Shown one piece after another: positions 33,486-45,029 of a stretch of 64,000 nucleotides of DNA; the first letter of the stretch is position 1; every line of letters begins with the position of its first letter. Location of the stretch: the NCBI RefSeq assembly GCF_030247185.1, contig NC_080571.1, forward strand, positions 45,735,002 to 45,799,001, in the 5' to 3' direction. A program made the translations under genes and the position numbers. This stretch comes from Malaya genurostris. Lineage: Eukaryota; Arthropoda; Insecta; Diptera; Culicidae. The notes beneath the pieces are model-generated. The model worked only from the letters and a program-made list of their open reading frames with translations. It was not told the origin of the DNA and searched no databases.

Positions 33486-33860
33486 GCTCAAGTATATCGA
33501 CAACGGGGAGGGGCAGGGAGTGCATCAGGGTATCTTACAAGTGAATGACTGGATGATGGAGTGGATTGCCAACCTGAGTCACACGGGGGAAGCTTTGTGT
33601 ATCTCCCTGAAGGTCTGAAATGAGTAAGACGCACCCTTCTAACAAACAAACCATCAGGCGGGTTTAAGCTGGTACTGCGAATTTCTTTATTATATGGCCG
33701 GATGTTCTTGCTGGAAGGCGCCGGGTCCTCAAAACCTATTTTGGCCTTCTTAACAGCAATTATATGAAAGCTATCTGATAATCAAATTCGGATCTACTGT
33801 AAGTCTACCCGCATACATTGGTAATGCCTTGAACTGATGGTGGCTTCACACATACATACA

Positions 33861-33881
33861 TACACGAAGTTTTATGTCAAA
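33861..33881. repeat. 21-bp target-site duplication, right copy
   Basis: Identical to 32533-32553. Repeat A resumes directly after it with GCTCAATCGTTTTCTC. Confidence 0.85.
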
Positions 33882-34375
33882 GCTCAATCGTTTTCTCAAA
33901 AAAAGCCAAATCGAATTTCAGAAACATAAGTTCAAATTAAAATAAATCCAATTCTATCCAATTCTGACTTCCGATTCTGGAATTGTAGGATGATGAATTT
34001 TTAAAATTCAAAGCGATATAGAAGATGATAATCCCGAAAAGCTTCAAAGTTCGACTCAAAAATCGGTTCCGGTTATGCTGGTTCCTGAATACCGGCTCTG
34101 GAAGTACTTTAAATTACCCTAAACTGTAGTGGAAATAACTTCGACATATCATGGAATGTTTAATCAATTGTTACACTTTTAGATTCGTATTCGATCCGAT
34201 TTGCAGTTTCGACATTACAGAGTAATGAGTGATTGAAATCTCAAATTGCCACTTAAAACGACGGACATTAGAATAATGTCATGAAAACTGAAACACCGAA
34301 GAATATTCATGCAAAAAACACATGCGGATTGATAAAAAAAGGTATCATCTCACTGCTAGGTGGATTAAGCACGTT

Positions 34376-34460
34376 TTTCGTCATAATTTTGAACGTTAAT
34401 AACTTAGTCATTTGCTGATGGATTGATATAATTTAACAACCAAACGATTCGAAAACTTTT
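34376..34460 (+). mobile_element. Repeat family F, right half of a split copy
   Basis: CATAATTTTGAACG, then CTTAGTCATTT, then ACCAAACGATTCGAAAAC matches 34850-34930. It follows immediately on the outer end of repeat A copy 3, whereas its left half ended at 32297. Confidence 0.75.
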
Positions 34461-34759
34461 AACCTAAACATGTCTGGCAACGTCGTTTCAGTATTTCAAT
34501 AGCATACTATTGAAAAAATGGTTAGAATTGACCTATGTTTTCATCCACCAATCCCAGCTGATCAAATTGACGTCATTTTCTTGTTCGGCATAGGAGGCTT
34601 TGCGTCATGCATAAAAACACCGCATCATTTTGCGTAATTCGAAGAGGAATCTATAAATATATGTTGCAAATCATTTCTTGATTTCAGTTGATGCTTGACT
34701 GCGAATGAAACAAGTAGCTCGTCCAGTGAGGTGATGACTAGATTGTATATGCGTTCGCT
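34461..34759. other. Interval between two family F segments
   Basis: AT-rich and unique within the window. It probably belongs to family F itself or to its old insertion site. No coding content was recognised. Confidence 0.35.
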
Positions 34760-34935
34760 CGTTGGATTGTCGCTTTTGCTAACTCTTAACTGTACGAGGC
34801 TGGGTGCCAATTTAAAAAAAATGAAAAAAAACCGCGTAACCTTTTTCTATCATAATTTTGAACGCTTAGAACTCAGTCATTTTTTGATGAATTTATATAA
34901 TTTAACTACCAAACGATTCGAAAACATTTAAACTT
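34760..34935 (+). mobile_element. Repeat family F, uninterrupted segment
   Basis: Continuous text from AACTGTACGAGGCTGGG through CCGCGTAACCTTTTTC to ACCAAACGATTCGAAAAC. It joins in one piece the two halves that flank repeat A copy 3, and so shows the pre-insertion structure. Confidence 0.75.
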
Positions 34936-34993
34936 ATGCGGTAACGTGATTTACGTATTTCAATTGCTACCATTTTGCCGTTTAGGATTTTGT

Positions 34994-35144
34994 AGTCCTG
35001 AAAAGAACCTTTCGGTTTCGGCAGATTGCGTTTGTATGCTAGGAATTAGAGCCGCAGTTTAAGACAGTTTTCTAAATAAGTTCTTTAATTTGCTTTTGGG
35101 GTCTTGAAAAAGACCGTTAGTGGCTTTGGAGTTCTAGTAAGAAC
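34994..35144 (-). other. Three histone-type 3' stem-loop motifs
   Basis: On the minus strand there are three short stem-loops. The first is GTTCT-TACT-AGAAC (35144-35131). The second is GGTCTT-TTTC-AAGACC (35115-35100), a perfect six-pair stem with a TTTC loop preceded by AAC. The third is GGTTCT-TTTC-AGGACT (35009-34994), with wobble pairs and ACAAAA after it. The second and third match the form of the histone mRNA 3' processing stem-loop (six pairs, four-base loop, TTTC-type loop). No histone reading frame was found beside them, so they may be fragments of histone 3' ends or coincidence. Confidence 0.45.
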
Positions 35145-35164
35145 TATTTCGTTACGGATGATTG

Positions 35165-35900
35165 ATGATGAATTCTCATTTATATGAGACATCATTCTCA
35201 ACAAGATAATTTTTTCAAATAGTTTACTGATAGAAGAAAGTAAGCTAATTGGTCGATAACTCGATGTTTCTGCTGGGTTTTTATCAGGTTTGAGAATAGG
35301 AATTTCTTTAGCGTTTTTACATCTATTTGGGTCTCAAGAAGTTTTCCTAGTTAGTTCCTGGACTTTTTGGACGATGTGAAAGCAACCTTCTCTACGGCAG
35401 TATCGAACCGCACAGAGTGCAAGTCGATTCGACACTGAATTTTGTTTTCTGTGAGTAATTTTCTCAAATGCGAACGCACTAATTGAAGAGCAGAAATCAT
35501 ATGGAAACCGTGAACTTATGTATACGAAACCGCCATATCAATTAGAGGAATGGTTTAAAAACCAGGGAGAATTAAACATTATTCGTGGTTGAGTTGTAGA
35601 TGTTCAAAACCTAACCGCTGTCTATATGGTTTTACTTCTATATTTTGAATTTGTACCCCGGTATAGAAAACAAAGACGCAATCCTACGTCAAAAGATTAT
35701 GAGTGATTTCATTTATGTGAAGATAAAGAATGGAAAGGTGAGACGTGACAAGGTTGATTTTAGCAAGCAGAAATCTTTTACTAACGTAACTTTCGCAAGA
35801 GGAGTTGATCTTAAGCATCTCATCAATGCCAATCACTCGAGTCTCTGGTATGCCGGAAAGTACCGATAAAGGTATTTTACCACTTACTATCCGAACTGAC
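35165..35900 (-). pseudogene. Non-LTR retrotransposon ORF2 relic (Jockey-like RT start)
   Basis: On the minus strand from 35321 downward the translation reads CKNAKEIPILKPDK, then SYRPISLLSSISKLFEKIIL and MMSHINEN. This is the classic first block of a non-LTR reverse transcriptase (IPILKP...YRPISLL...K.FE), and most like Jockey-type elements. Similarity stops near 35165. Upstream on that strand, RIDLHSVRFDTAVEKV near 35430-35390 (one frame off) corresponds to a segment shared with the copy at 60735-61310. A frame at 35902-35684 is open but not recognised. No catalytic YADD block is present; the element is truncated and frameshifted. Confidence 0.75.
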
Positions 35901-35909
35901 AAAAGAATA

Positions 35910-36076
35910 GTTATCAGAAGTTGTTACTTTTTGTTATATATCTTCACATCCTTGCTCTACCTTGAGTACTAGCATTTTATAATTCTGATTTTATTCATTA
36001 TTCTCAGTTACAATAAAACTATTTTTATTGGTATAAATGATACTAATATTACTATTATTCTTCGTTATAAATTTCA
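35910..36076. other. AT-rich interval, no recognised features
   Basis: Short AT-rich stretch between the retroelement relic and the palindromic block. Confidence 0.3.
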
Positions 36077-36153
36077 GGTGGGTAATTACCCACCTTTGGA
36101 GTTTTCGGGTGGGTAGTACTACCCACCGTACCCACCTCTTTCACCGGCCCTGT
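36077..36153 (-). mobile_element. Palindromic terminal block, possible hAT-type element end
   Basis: Two perfect palindromes lie 13 bp apart: GGTGGGTAATTACCCACC (36077-36094) and GGTGGGTAGTACTACCCACC (36108-36127). They are followed by TTTCACCGGCCCTG, which on the minus strand reads CAGGGCCGGTGAAA, the CAG-start form common at hAT transposon ends. No opposite end was found at lower coordinates, so this would be a solo end. Confidence 0.45.
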
Positions 36154-36159
36154 TGACGG

Positions 36160-39100
36160 TTCAATGCATAGGCCACTGGTCTTATAAGTACGCTCGAGTC
36201 CCGACCTGAAAGGATTCTAGTGTCAGTCGTAGGATCATAGTACTAGCCATGCAATGATTCTGATGCTGAGAATCGGCTGCGAAGTCTGTTGAATCAGAAA
36301 GGCCAAATTTAGGTAATCGAGCTTCGAATTCAAGCGCAATTAACTTATAAAATTATTACGCATATGCTAGCTCTACCAAAAAAATCGTTTGGCAACACTT
36401 TCCGCGTATTCTTGCGCAAATAACCTATATCTGCTCTAGTCCTTCCTCTCTCTCTCTCTCTCACACAAACGAACACACACTTCCTTATGCGATAACTCAC
36501 ATTATCAAACATTTTCTCACGAGCAAAAAACGGCAAATCTGCTGCTACTGCTGTTGCTGCTGCCCATGAATGAAAGTTGTTGAAATGTATACCCCCCTCG
36601 ATGCAATGCGCTTTCACCCGCACACCCGCAGCCAACAGCGGCAGGCAGTAAGGCCGTTCGAGCGGTGTGTATGTGTGTCACAGGAAAGGACGAATTAGTG
36701 TGGTCTGAGGTTGCGCCGACTGACGGATGTGACTATGCTAGCAAGCCCCTTGACGGGAAAACGGGAGACGTTGGAGTTGGAGAGGGGAAGGTATGAGTGA
36801 ACGCGTATCGTAGCTCTGGTGATCCCGGTGGGAGCGCGGAAAGCGAGGGAGGAACGCGTGTATCGTTCTAACTGCTGATTGCTGTACAAACATGGCACAG
36901 AACGATGCTCGATGGCGATGGTACGCCGGCGGGGATGGAAGAAGAGGAGGAGGAAGACGGCGAGGGTGGGTGTGTGAGTGTGTACACAAAAACACCCCGT
37001 GCGGGAAGGGTGGTGCTACTCCTCGAGAGCTGTACCGAGGCCGGAGTCAAACCCCGATGCATAATAGAGAAGAACGAGTCGAGCTGCGAGCCGGGCGGAT
37101 GCGATCTGAGCGCAATCATCATCGCAATCCGCTTCGCTGCTGCCATCATTGAAACCGGGGATAGATGGATGGATGGATGGCTTGATAGAAGCAGCAGCAG
37201 CAGCAACAATAGGAGCATCACTCATCAGTGGATGAAGAGAGCACACGATAGACAAACAGCGAACGGAAGAGAGCAGAAAAAAAACAAGTACAGAGGTGGC
37301 ATGGTGTTATGTCGGGATTAGGAAGTTCGTTGTTGGCTGGCTGCTGGTTGGAAGGATGGATGGATGGAAGTGGAGTGGAAGGATACCAGATAGCAGAGTC
37401 CTTCTGAAGAGGCAACCACTTTTTGTGTGTACTCACACTTTCGCTTTATTCCGGCCTTACAGCTCTGCCTGCTGCCTATCGGGACCGGATCGAATTGCTG
37501 GTTCGAAAATTAACGGGATGTTTATTTAAATGACAAAAAAAAATGGAGGCCAGAAAATAGCCTTGATAATGATAATGACAACAAATTGGCCCAAAGAAAA
37601 CAAAACACACACACTCGAGTTCACAAATTTGCTGATTAATGTTTGAAACACAAGTCAAATCAGCTCTGGCTTCCGATTTCATGCATTTCATGCCAGGAAC
37701 GACATTCGCATCAATTCCCTCCTTCCGCCGACGAATCCTAAATCCTGACTCGCATGACTAAATCATGAAAATTGATCTTTTTTTTTTTATCACAAATCTG
37801 TCTTTCCACATCTGCCAGTGTGGGATTTGTGTGAATATGTATCTGCCAGTTTCCGAGCTTCCGAGCCGATACTTCAACGATACTTTCCCAGAGCAGCAGC
37901 AGCATCGAGGTGACACCAAGCATTTCGCAGCGCAGCGACGAGCAGAATACTGATGATGGAGATGATTCCGAGTTACTGGCGCTACTGCTGCTACCGTAGA
38001 ATGAATAAACGGTGATGGATGTGTTTCGGCTTACCCCTCCGGTTCGTCACCGCCGTTCCGCCCTGGTCAGGTCGATTGCGGGACGAGAACCAGGAAAGGA
38101 AAGGGAAAGAACTCGCATCGCCTCGCTACTGAATTGTGATAGATATACATCATCAGCATCGTCATCACCAACAACATCAGTATCCTTGGGCTTTTTTGCG
38201 TTCAGCTTTTTTTTGTGTTCGTTTGCTCTTCTGCTTGATGTTTGTGGGGTGGTGGGGGATTTTTTTCCCAATGGCCGTGCTAGCGCCCAAGGGATGATGT
38301 ACTTTTTCCAATCCTTGATACCGGTCCCGTGTCCGTGCTCTACCGAGGAAAAAAGGATTACTCTCCAGAGGCAACAAACACAGAAATGCAAAGGATGAGA
38401 ATCAATTCTCACATTACACAAACGGTTAATGTAAAATAGATAAACACTTTATAAATTTGTTTTTTTTATAGTCTCTCTTCTTCATCTTTTGCTCCTTGAT
38501 AATTTGAATCCACCGTGTCCGTAACGAAGCAGATCCCAACCGGCATTCACCCACCCACCCAATTGCAATTTTCAGCACCCACTCTCCATGGAGCCTGTCG
38601 CTCTCTCTTTCTCTCTTTGGTTGGCAAGGGTTTCCCATTTCCCAGTCTAAGCCGTGCTTTTTTTTTTGCTACACACGGCCATGGTAATCCTCCCACGGTT
38701 GGAGCTTTCGGTGTTAATTTTGTGTTTTTGTGATACATAAATAAAGAACGGAGGGCTGGCCGCGCCGCGTGGGGCGAACAAAGGATTCCGCAATAGTTGG
38801 TTCTGCGTTCCTACTATAGCTTTCAAGAGGTGCCATAAAAAAGTGAGAAGCATCGTTGACTGCGGCGTATGGGAGGAGGGATTTTTTTTTGTTCATTTCA
38901 CTTCCTTCCTTCTCTCCACTGTAGATTGTTGGTTGCGGCAGTACAACTTTCATCTGGGTGGCACTTTTACTGCTGCTGAACCTGAACCTTTTCCGGGCGG
39001 CAGGGAAGGGGGAGGTTGTTTGATGCTTTGTCCTGGGTGCCACCGGTAAGCGGGGACGAGAGTTTATGCACACTTATAACATAGTATGTTCTTGGTGAAG
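36160..39100. other. Unique GC-richer stretch, possible intronic or regulatory DNA
   Basis: No array or transposase was recognised. The stretch holds CT/CA tracts near 36445-36480, GAGGAGGAGGAAG near 36940-36960, AGCAGCAGCAGCAGCAAC near 37190, GATG runs near 37165 and 37355, and CAGCAGCAGCATCG near 37892. Several overlapping low-complexity frames on both strands look non-coding. One donor-like GGGTAAGC on the minus strand near 38035 has no coding frame upstream that I recognise. Confidence 0.4.
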
Positions 39101-40984
39101 AGAGCGGCTCAGTGAAAAATTATTGAGTGCAAAGAGGGAGGTACATAAAAACGAAAATAATAAGGTGAAATTTGTGAAATATTGCCGATTTCTGTCACCT
39201 CGTTGAGACACCAATGACGGCGCCAATTGCTCTATCAATCATGAATTGTAAATAAATGAGAAATATATTAAAACTGGAAAGATAGATAATACACTGCAAT
39301 TCCATTCGATTTTGATTTAAATAACACAAAAACATCTTACTACATTCATAAGCAAATGCTTCTAGGACCATCTGAGTAAGTTCTAACACTACGGAAATAC
39401 TCAAGAGATAATCCGAGGTCTACTTGAAATATTGTCCATGGAGACAACATTGTGCCACAGCAAGAACGACAACGGCTAATGTCTAGTTTTTGTTTGCTGT
39501 TCATATTTTCAGAGCTACACATTGCTTACTTGTCTATTTCTAGCTGTTCTAGGTATGTTCTCAGTAGTCCAAGAACTTCAGTGAAAACAGATCTTAAGAT
39601 CTTTACGAGTAATCAGTAGCTTATGAATAATTTTGCAATGCGGTCCATAGTCGTGGAGCTACATAGTGCTTACAGAATCTATTTTGATCTGATTTAGGAA
39701 CATTTTCAGTCATCCAAGGACTGCAGTGAATCGCGAGTATGGAGCGTAAAGGATAAGTTTTCTAATGCAGTTTGTTATTAGATCTTACGGTCTGAACTGC
39801 AGGTAGCTTTTGGATGGCGTAGTTTATTCACAAAAGGACTATTGAAAAACATGAACCGTGTACAAGGATCTCGATAGTTCACTTGGTTACGATGGTGGAT
39901 TTTAAGGCCTATACTCCAAGTAGTTTTTGGATGAGTAAGCCCTACCTCATAACTCATCACATTTGATCCAATTAATTGAATGTCGAGTATCATCCCTTTC
40001 TTTGGCAGACCTCAAAGCCTATATTCCAAGAAGGTTTTGGATGGACAAAAACTTTCACAGACATTACCACAGTATGTCAATTTGCTGAATATAGTACTTC
40101 GAGAACAGACCGGACTCAAAAGTTATGCAAAAGTCACGCATTCATATACTGATTTCTTTTTTTCATTTCATAAAATTCAATTCACTGAAATAAATTATAT
40201 CGGAAATCGGAAATCGCGTTATTTCAAATAAAAATTCGCATAAAATAAATTCGTGTGAATTAAGTTCGCGTAAATTGAGGTTTTAGTAAATAGAGGAAAT
40301 GTAGCGGTGGTTCAGAGTATTAGAAACCGGTTTCGTTAGTCAGTTGACATATGATCGAGACCCACCGAAAAAAATCTTAAGTGTCCGTAGAACCAAAGCT
40401 CCAGCCCTGAAATTATCCTGTACACATACGAATCGACTGTGAAGTCTACAGAAAAGAAGTTCAAGTCGCATATCGGAAAGTGGTATCCTAACTTTGCTTT
40501 GCTTCCACAGTGGTTCGAAATAGCAAGTAACATTTATTAACATACACATTTATCAAACCCATTCATCATTCGCTCGGTAAAGATTTTCGATATATATGTT
40601 GTACTCTTGGAGTCATGTTTTCACATGAATAAGGTCTTACTTTTGTATGGTGTGCCTTTCCCAAAATTTACCACGTGAGAGAGTGATAAGTTTTTGATTG
40701 CAAATATCTCGAATTGTAGCAAGGATAAAACCATCATTCTTTCTCCTCGCCATCGGAAACATAGTCAGCAATTTTTGATTGAATTTCCAGCATAAATAAA
40801 TAATAAATTAAATTATAAACAACTCATATTCAGATCCGTTTTCATCAGAGGAAAACGCGTTCAATAATATGCAATGGCGATTGTGACTTATTGGCTAATC
40901 TGCCTTGAGCACCGTTTCGCATTAAAAAAGACTTATTTCTCAGCAACAAAAGCTTTGCATTCAAAGTAAATGAACTATAAGTTG
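39101..40984. other. AT-rich stretch with a weak tandem pattern
   Basis: Between about 39780 and 40040 a block close to CCAAGTAGTTTTTGGATG recurs three times roughly 110-115 bp apart (near 39800, 39920 and 40030), suggesting an old short satellite. I recognise nothing else. Confidence 0.4.
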
Positions 40985-42885
40985 TTTTTACCTTTTTACC
41001 TTTTTTTATATATATAAAAAATAGGTATAGAATTCGCTCAAACTTTCGAAAAATTTTCCGAGGCCCGGAGGGCCGAATGTCATAGACCAATCGATTCAGC
41101 TCGACAAACTGAGCAAATGTCTGTGTGTGTGTATGTGTGTGTGTCTGTATGTGTGTTGTCAACTAAGAGGTCGAGATCTCAGAGATGGCTGGACCGATTT
41201 TGATCAAACTAGTCGCAAATGAATCCCCGTCACCCAAAACGCTATTGAAACGGTTTTGAGATCGGATGTTTACTTTTTGAGTTATTCGAAGTTTTATGTC
41301 AAAATTTTCAGTTTTTTGACAGTATCTGTCACAATTGACCTTGAAAACAGAATATGTTTCCAGACTTAGATTCCGCACGATAATACCTATTCAACACGCC
41401 ATAGATTGTTAAAATCCGTCCATTTTTAACGGAGATATCGAAATTTTTGTGTAAACGACTTTTCCCCCTATTCCAGCAGTAGGAGTTTTGAGCGCTGTAT
41501 GACAAAGCAATGCTTGGGAGCAACGGAAAACACGATTTTTTATTCTGTTACATACAATTGTTTCTAAGTACCAAAAAGACTGTGTACAGCATCCTTTTTC
41601 ATGACAATTTGCCTCGGACCGATTTTAGCACGGCTCGTTTTTGGCAACATAATCGTTCGAATATGACATATATAAACCAGATGATGGCAGATTTTTTTTT
41701 AATTATATTGTTTTAAACTACTTACAGCAATAAATGCTGGAAGAACATAACATCCATATACCATTCGAATCAGTTCGTCGAGATCAGCAAATGCGTGTGT
41801 GACAAATAATTTCACTCAATTTTCTCTGAAAATTTCTTTTCTACAAATTCAGATTCATACGAAAATTCGTATGCTCCCAAACAAAGTTCCTGAATTATGT
41901 TTGGTTCCGACCTCTGGTTCCGGAACTACAGGATGATATATGAAACGAAATCAGAATTGTGTAACTCATTCTACTCGTAGATGGCTGAACCGATCTAAGA
42001 TTCAAATGAATTCTAAGAATCATCTAAGATTCAAATGAAAAGTTTCAAGATTCTTTAAAACATCTTGCTCTTCAGTCAGATCCAACTTCCGGTTTCGGGG
42101 ATACAGGGTGATTGGTATAAAAATGTCTATTCCACATAAATTAATCAGGTTTATCGGGTTAGCAGATTTGGATAGTCGATAAAAAAAATTAACTTTTTTC
42201 AGTTTTAGTGGTATTCAGTTGTCGATTCAGAAGGCACCTAAAAATTTAATTCGTGCTATGATTTCTCAAAGATGTCTTCACTGATTTTCAAATATTTTGA
42301 AACAAATGTAAACTATACAGCTATTCAGGTGAATTTATCTGACTTCGGCCATACCGATTTTAGAATTCCGGTTCCAGTATAAAATCGTTTCTCAAAGCTC
42401 AATCGTTTTCTCAAAAAAGCCAAATCAAATTTCAGAAACAAAAATTCAAATTGAATTAAACTTATATACAAAATTAATTAGTTTTATACATACATACAAA
42501 AATTAATGAGTTTTATCCAATTAAGCTTCAAAGTTGTACTCAAAACTGTAATTTATTCGTCATATGGCCATACGAATCGGTTTGGGTTATGCTGGTTCCT
42601 GAATACCGGCTCTGGAAGTACCTTAAATTACCGTAAACTCTAAAGTGGAACTTACATATCATGGCATGTTTAATCGATTATCACACTTCTAGATTTAAAT
42701 TCGATTGTATTTGCAGTTTCGACATTACAGAGTAATGAGTGATTACAATCTCAAATTGTCGCTTAAAACGACGGTCATTAAAATAATGTAATGAAAACTT
42801 AAACACCGAAGAATATTCATGCAAAAAACACATGCGGATTGATAAAAAAAGGTATCATCTCACTGCTAGGTAGATTAATCACGTT
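40985..42885 (-). mobile_element. Repeat family A, copy A4 (most complete)
   Basis: Reverse-orientation copy with both ends: CCTTTTTTTATATATATAAA near 41001 at one side and CACTGCTAGGTAGATTAATC near 42858-42880 at the other. It is collinear with A1 across the whole length, including the GGCCCGGAGGGCC palindrome (41060), the GACAAACTGAGCAAATG block (41103), a TG run (41119-41155) and the TTCCGG modules (41920 and 42085). A small duplication around ATCTAAGATTCAAATGAA is seen near 41995-42035. No protein function was recognised. Confidence 0.9.
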
Positions 42886-43089
42886 TTAATTATTATTTTC
42901 GCATAAACATATGCAATTTTCAGAGAATGAAAGAACGATTCAGAATACATAGTTCTTTCGGTAGAACTATCCAATACTCTTTAAAATGAACGGTTCTGTC
43001 AATCTCTAATTTACACTGAACAAATGCTAATTATTTTCAGCGATATAAGGCTCATAAAATAATAATAATCTATAAACTATAAACTCACT

Positions 43090-44150
43090 CGAATTTGGAT
43101 AATAATAAAAAGTAAAATTTAATAAGTGAAATCAAAAAAATTAAAATTTAAATATAAAAGCGAAGCGAAGAAAAAAAATAAAATGAAAAAATAGAGTAAA
43201 AATGAAAAAGTCAAAGTTGAGTAAATAGTAAAAAGCAAACAGTAAAAAATAAACAATACGAGGTAAAAAATAAAAAGAAAGAAGTAAAAGTAAAAACGTA
43301 AGAAGCTAAAAGTTAAGAGTAGCAATTAAAAACTAAAAAGTAGCTATTGAAAAGTAAAGAGTAAAAAGTGGGTGGTTACTGTCAGAGACATAACTGAATG
43401 ACATGAATACGAATAAAATTAACACGTTTCTTAACACTTCCGAATACCCAAAATCGTTCTCATAAGTTGAGTACGAATTACAATAATTTCAATGGAAGAA
43501 ATCATCAGTACTTTAGTACTTTAATAATTAATGTTACATGACAGTTAATTGCGCAGGTTAGAATGAGTCAAACGTCAATTTATACGTGAAAATGCAATGA
43601 TGCTCGTTGAATTTAGAGACACAAACAAGCGTTATTTGCAATGAACAAACGGTAATCATTTTCATCAATACAAGGCAACAGAAACTTCGTGTTGAAGGCA
43701 AATCCACTCGAAATCAATAATTTCAAAAAATTAAAAAGTAAAAAGCATGAAGTAGAGAAAATAGTGAATAATAAGATGCAAAAAGTAAACAGTGAGAGAT
43801 AAAAAGGTAAAAGAACGAAAAAACAGTAAAACGTAAAATAAAGATAAAAGATAAAAGAGCAAAGAAGCAATTAAAATTTAGAGTAGCAAGTATAAATACA
43901 ATACAAAGTAAAGAGTAAAACATGTAAAAAAATAAATAGTAATAAGCAATGAATAAAATGCCAAACGTGAAAAGTAATAAGTAGAGGAAATGTATCAATA
44001 GTCATGTAATTAGTTCCGTCAGCATATTATTTCGCTTATTACTCGGACTAGAATCAACGGAATGCGTTGTAATAGGTCGATGTCAATTATCTTTGGTCCG
44101 GAGGAGCAATATTGTAGGAAAAATATAGAGAAGAATTTACAATACTTCTG
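43090..44150. repeat. Degenerate AAAAGT-type repeat text with unique islands
   Basis: At 43090-43366 and 43730-43990 the sequence is a loose repeat of AAAAAGTAA-like units, ancestral-looking to the perfect 7-bp array that follows. Between them (43370-43725) and after them (43990-44150) is unique AT-rich sequence, including the left end of region E. Confidence 0.75.
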
Positions 44151-44156
44151 TTAAAA

Positions 44157-44944
44157 AGTAAAAAATGAAAAAAAGTAGAATGTAAAAAGTAAAAAGTAAA
44201 AAGTAAAAAGTAAAAAGTAAAAAGTAAAAAGTAAAAAGTAAAAAGTAAAAAGTAAAAAGTAAAAAGTAAAAAGTAAAAAGTAAAAAGTAAAAAGTAAAAA
44301 GTAAAAAGTAAAAAGTAAAAAGTAAAAAGTAAAAAGTAAAAAGTAAAAAGTAAAAAGTAAAAAGTAAAAAGTAAAAAGTAAAAAGTAAAAAGTAAAAAGT
44401 AAAAAGTAAAAAGTAAAAAGTAAAAAGTAAAAAGTAAAAAGTAAAAAGTAAAACGTAAAAAGTAAAAAGTAAAAAGTAAAAAGTAAAAAGTAAAAAGTAA
44501 AAAGTAAAAAGTAAAAAGTAAAAAGTAAAAAGTAAAAAGTAAAAAGTAAAAAGTAAAAAGTAAAAAGTAAAAAGTAAAAAGTAAAAAGTAAAAAGTAAAA
44601 AGTAAAAAGTAAAAAGTAAAAAGTAAAAAGTAAAAAGTAAAAAGTAAAAAGTAAAAAGTAAAAAGTAAAAAGTAAAAAGTAAAAAGTAAAAAGTAAAAAG
44701 TAAAAAGTAAAAAGTAAAAAGTAAAAAGTAAAAAGTAAAAAGTAAAAAGTAAAAAGTAAAAAGTAAAAAGTAAAAAGTAAAAAGTAAAAAGTAAAAAGTA
44801 AAAAGTAAAAAGTAAAAAGTAAAAAGTAAAAAGTAAAAAGTAAAAAGTAAAAAGTAAAAAGTAAAAAGTAAAAAGTAAAAAGTAAAAAGTAAAAAGTAAA
44901 CAGTAAAAAGTTAAAAGTTAAAAGTAAAAAGTAAAAAGTAAAAA
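44157..44944. repeat. Heptamer array, unit AAAAAGT, about 790 bp
   Basis: Over 100 nearly perfect copies of AAAAAGT with a single AAAACGT variant near 44450 and a few variants at the right edge (44898-44925). The minus-strand frame of FLLFTFY heptapeptides is a repeat artefact. Confidence 0.98.
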
Positions 44945-45029
44945 GTGGGCAGACAGCCCTCGTACGCTCAGGCCGATCTCTCAATCGCATTTTGGACGTC
45001 GTGGAGAGCAGTCGCCGTCAACCAGCAGA

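Larger units (their letters stand above)
32554..33860 (+). mobile_element. 1.3-kb insertion, probable non-LTR retroelement derivative
   Basis: The segment is flanked by perfect 21-bp direct repeats and has no match to repeat A. Its right end is a short (CATA)n run, CACACATACATACA, as found at the 3' ends of several non-LTR retrotransposon clades. It starts with unique GC-containing text (32554-32730) and ends with similar text (33485-33860). The middle is dominated by TTA and ATATT microsatellites. No reverse-transcriptase or endonuclease frame is visible, so it would be a non-autonomous or gutted copy. The long target duplication plus the repeat tail favours target-primed reverse transcription (inference). 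Confidence 0.7.
32295..34375 (-). mobile_element. Repeat family A, copy A3 (internally deleted and interrupted)
   Basis: The reverse-orientation copy begins at the AT-rich end (TTTTTTTATAAATATAAAAA near 32305) and runs to 32553. It resumes at 33861 and ends with ACTGCTAGGTGGATTAAGCA near 34350-34372. Compared with A4, the segment corresponding to about 41305-42387 is missing: in A3 the text jumps from GAAGTTTTATGTCAAA straight to GCTCAATCG. A foreign 1.3-kb segment splits it at 32554-33860. The whole lies inside a family F copy. Confidence 0.85.

Noticed and set aside
32761..33618. Tyr/Ile/Leu-rich frames as membrane proteins
   Set aside because: Translations of ATATT and TTA microsatellites.
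38012..38060. Minus-strand GGGTAAGC as a donor of a first exon
   Set aside because: The upstream frame does not resemble Groucho or any other protein I know.
39135..39150. Minus-strand ATGTACCTCC as a groucho start
   Set aside because: It reads MYLPL and hits a stop after eight codons, with no donor before it.
44151..44990. 279-codon minus-strand frame of FLLFTFY repeats
   Set aside because: Artefact of the AAAAAGT array: three 7-bp units give seven codons and no stop.
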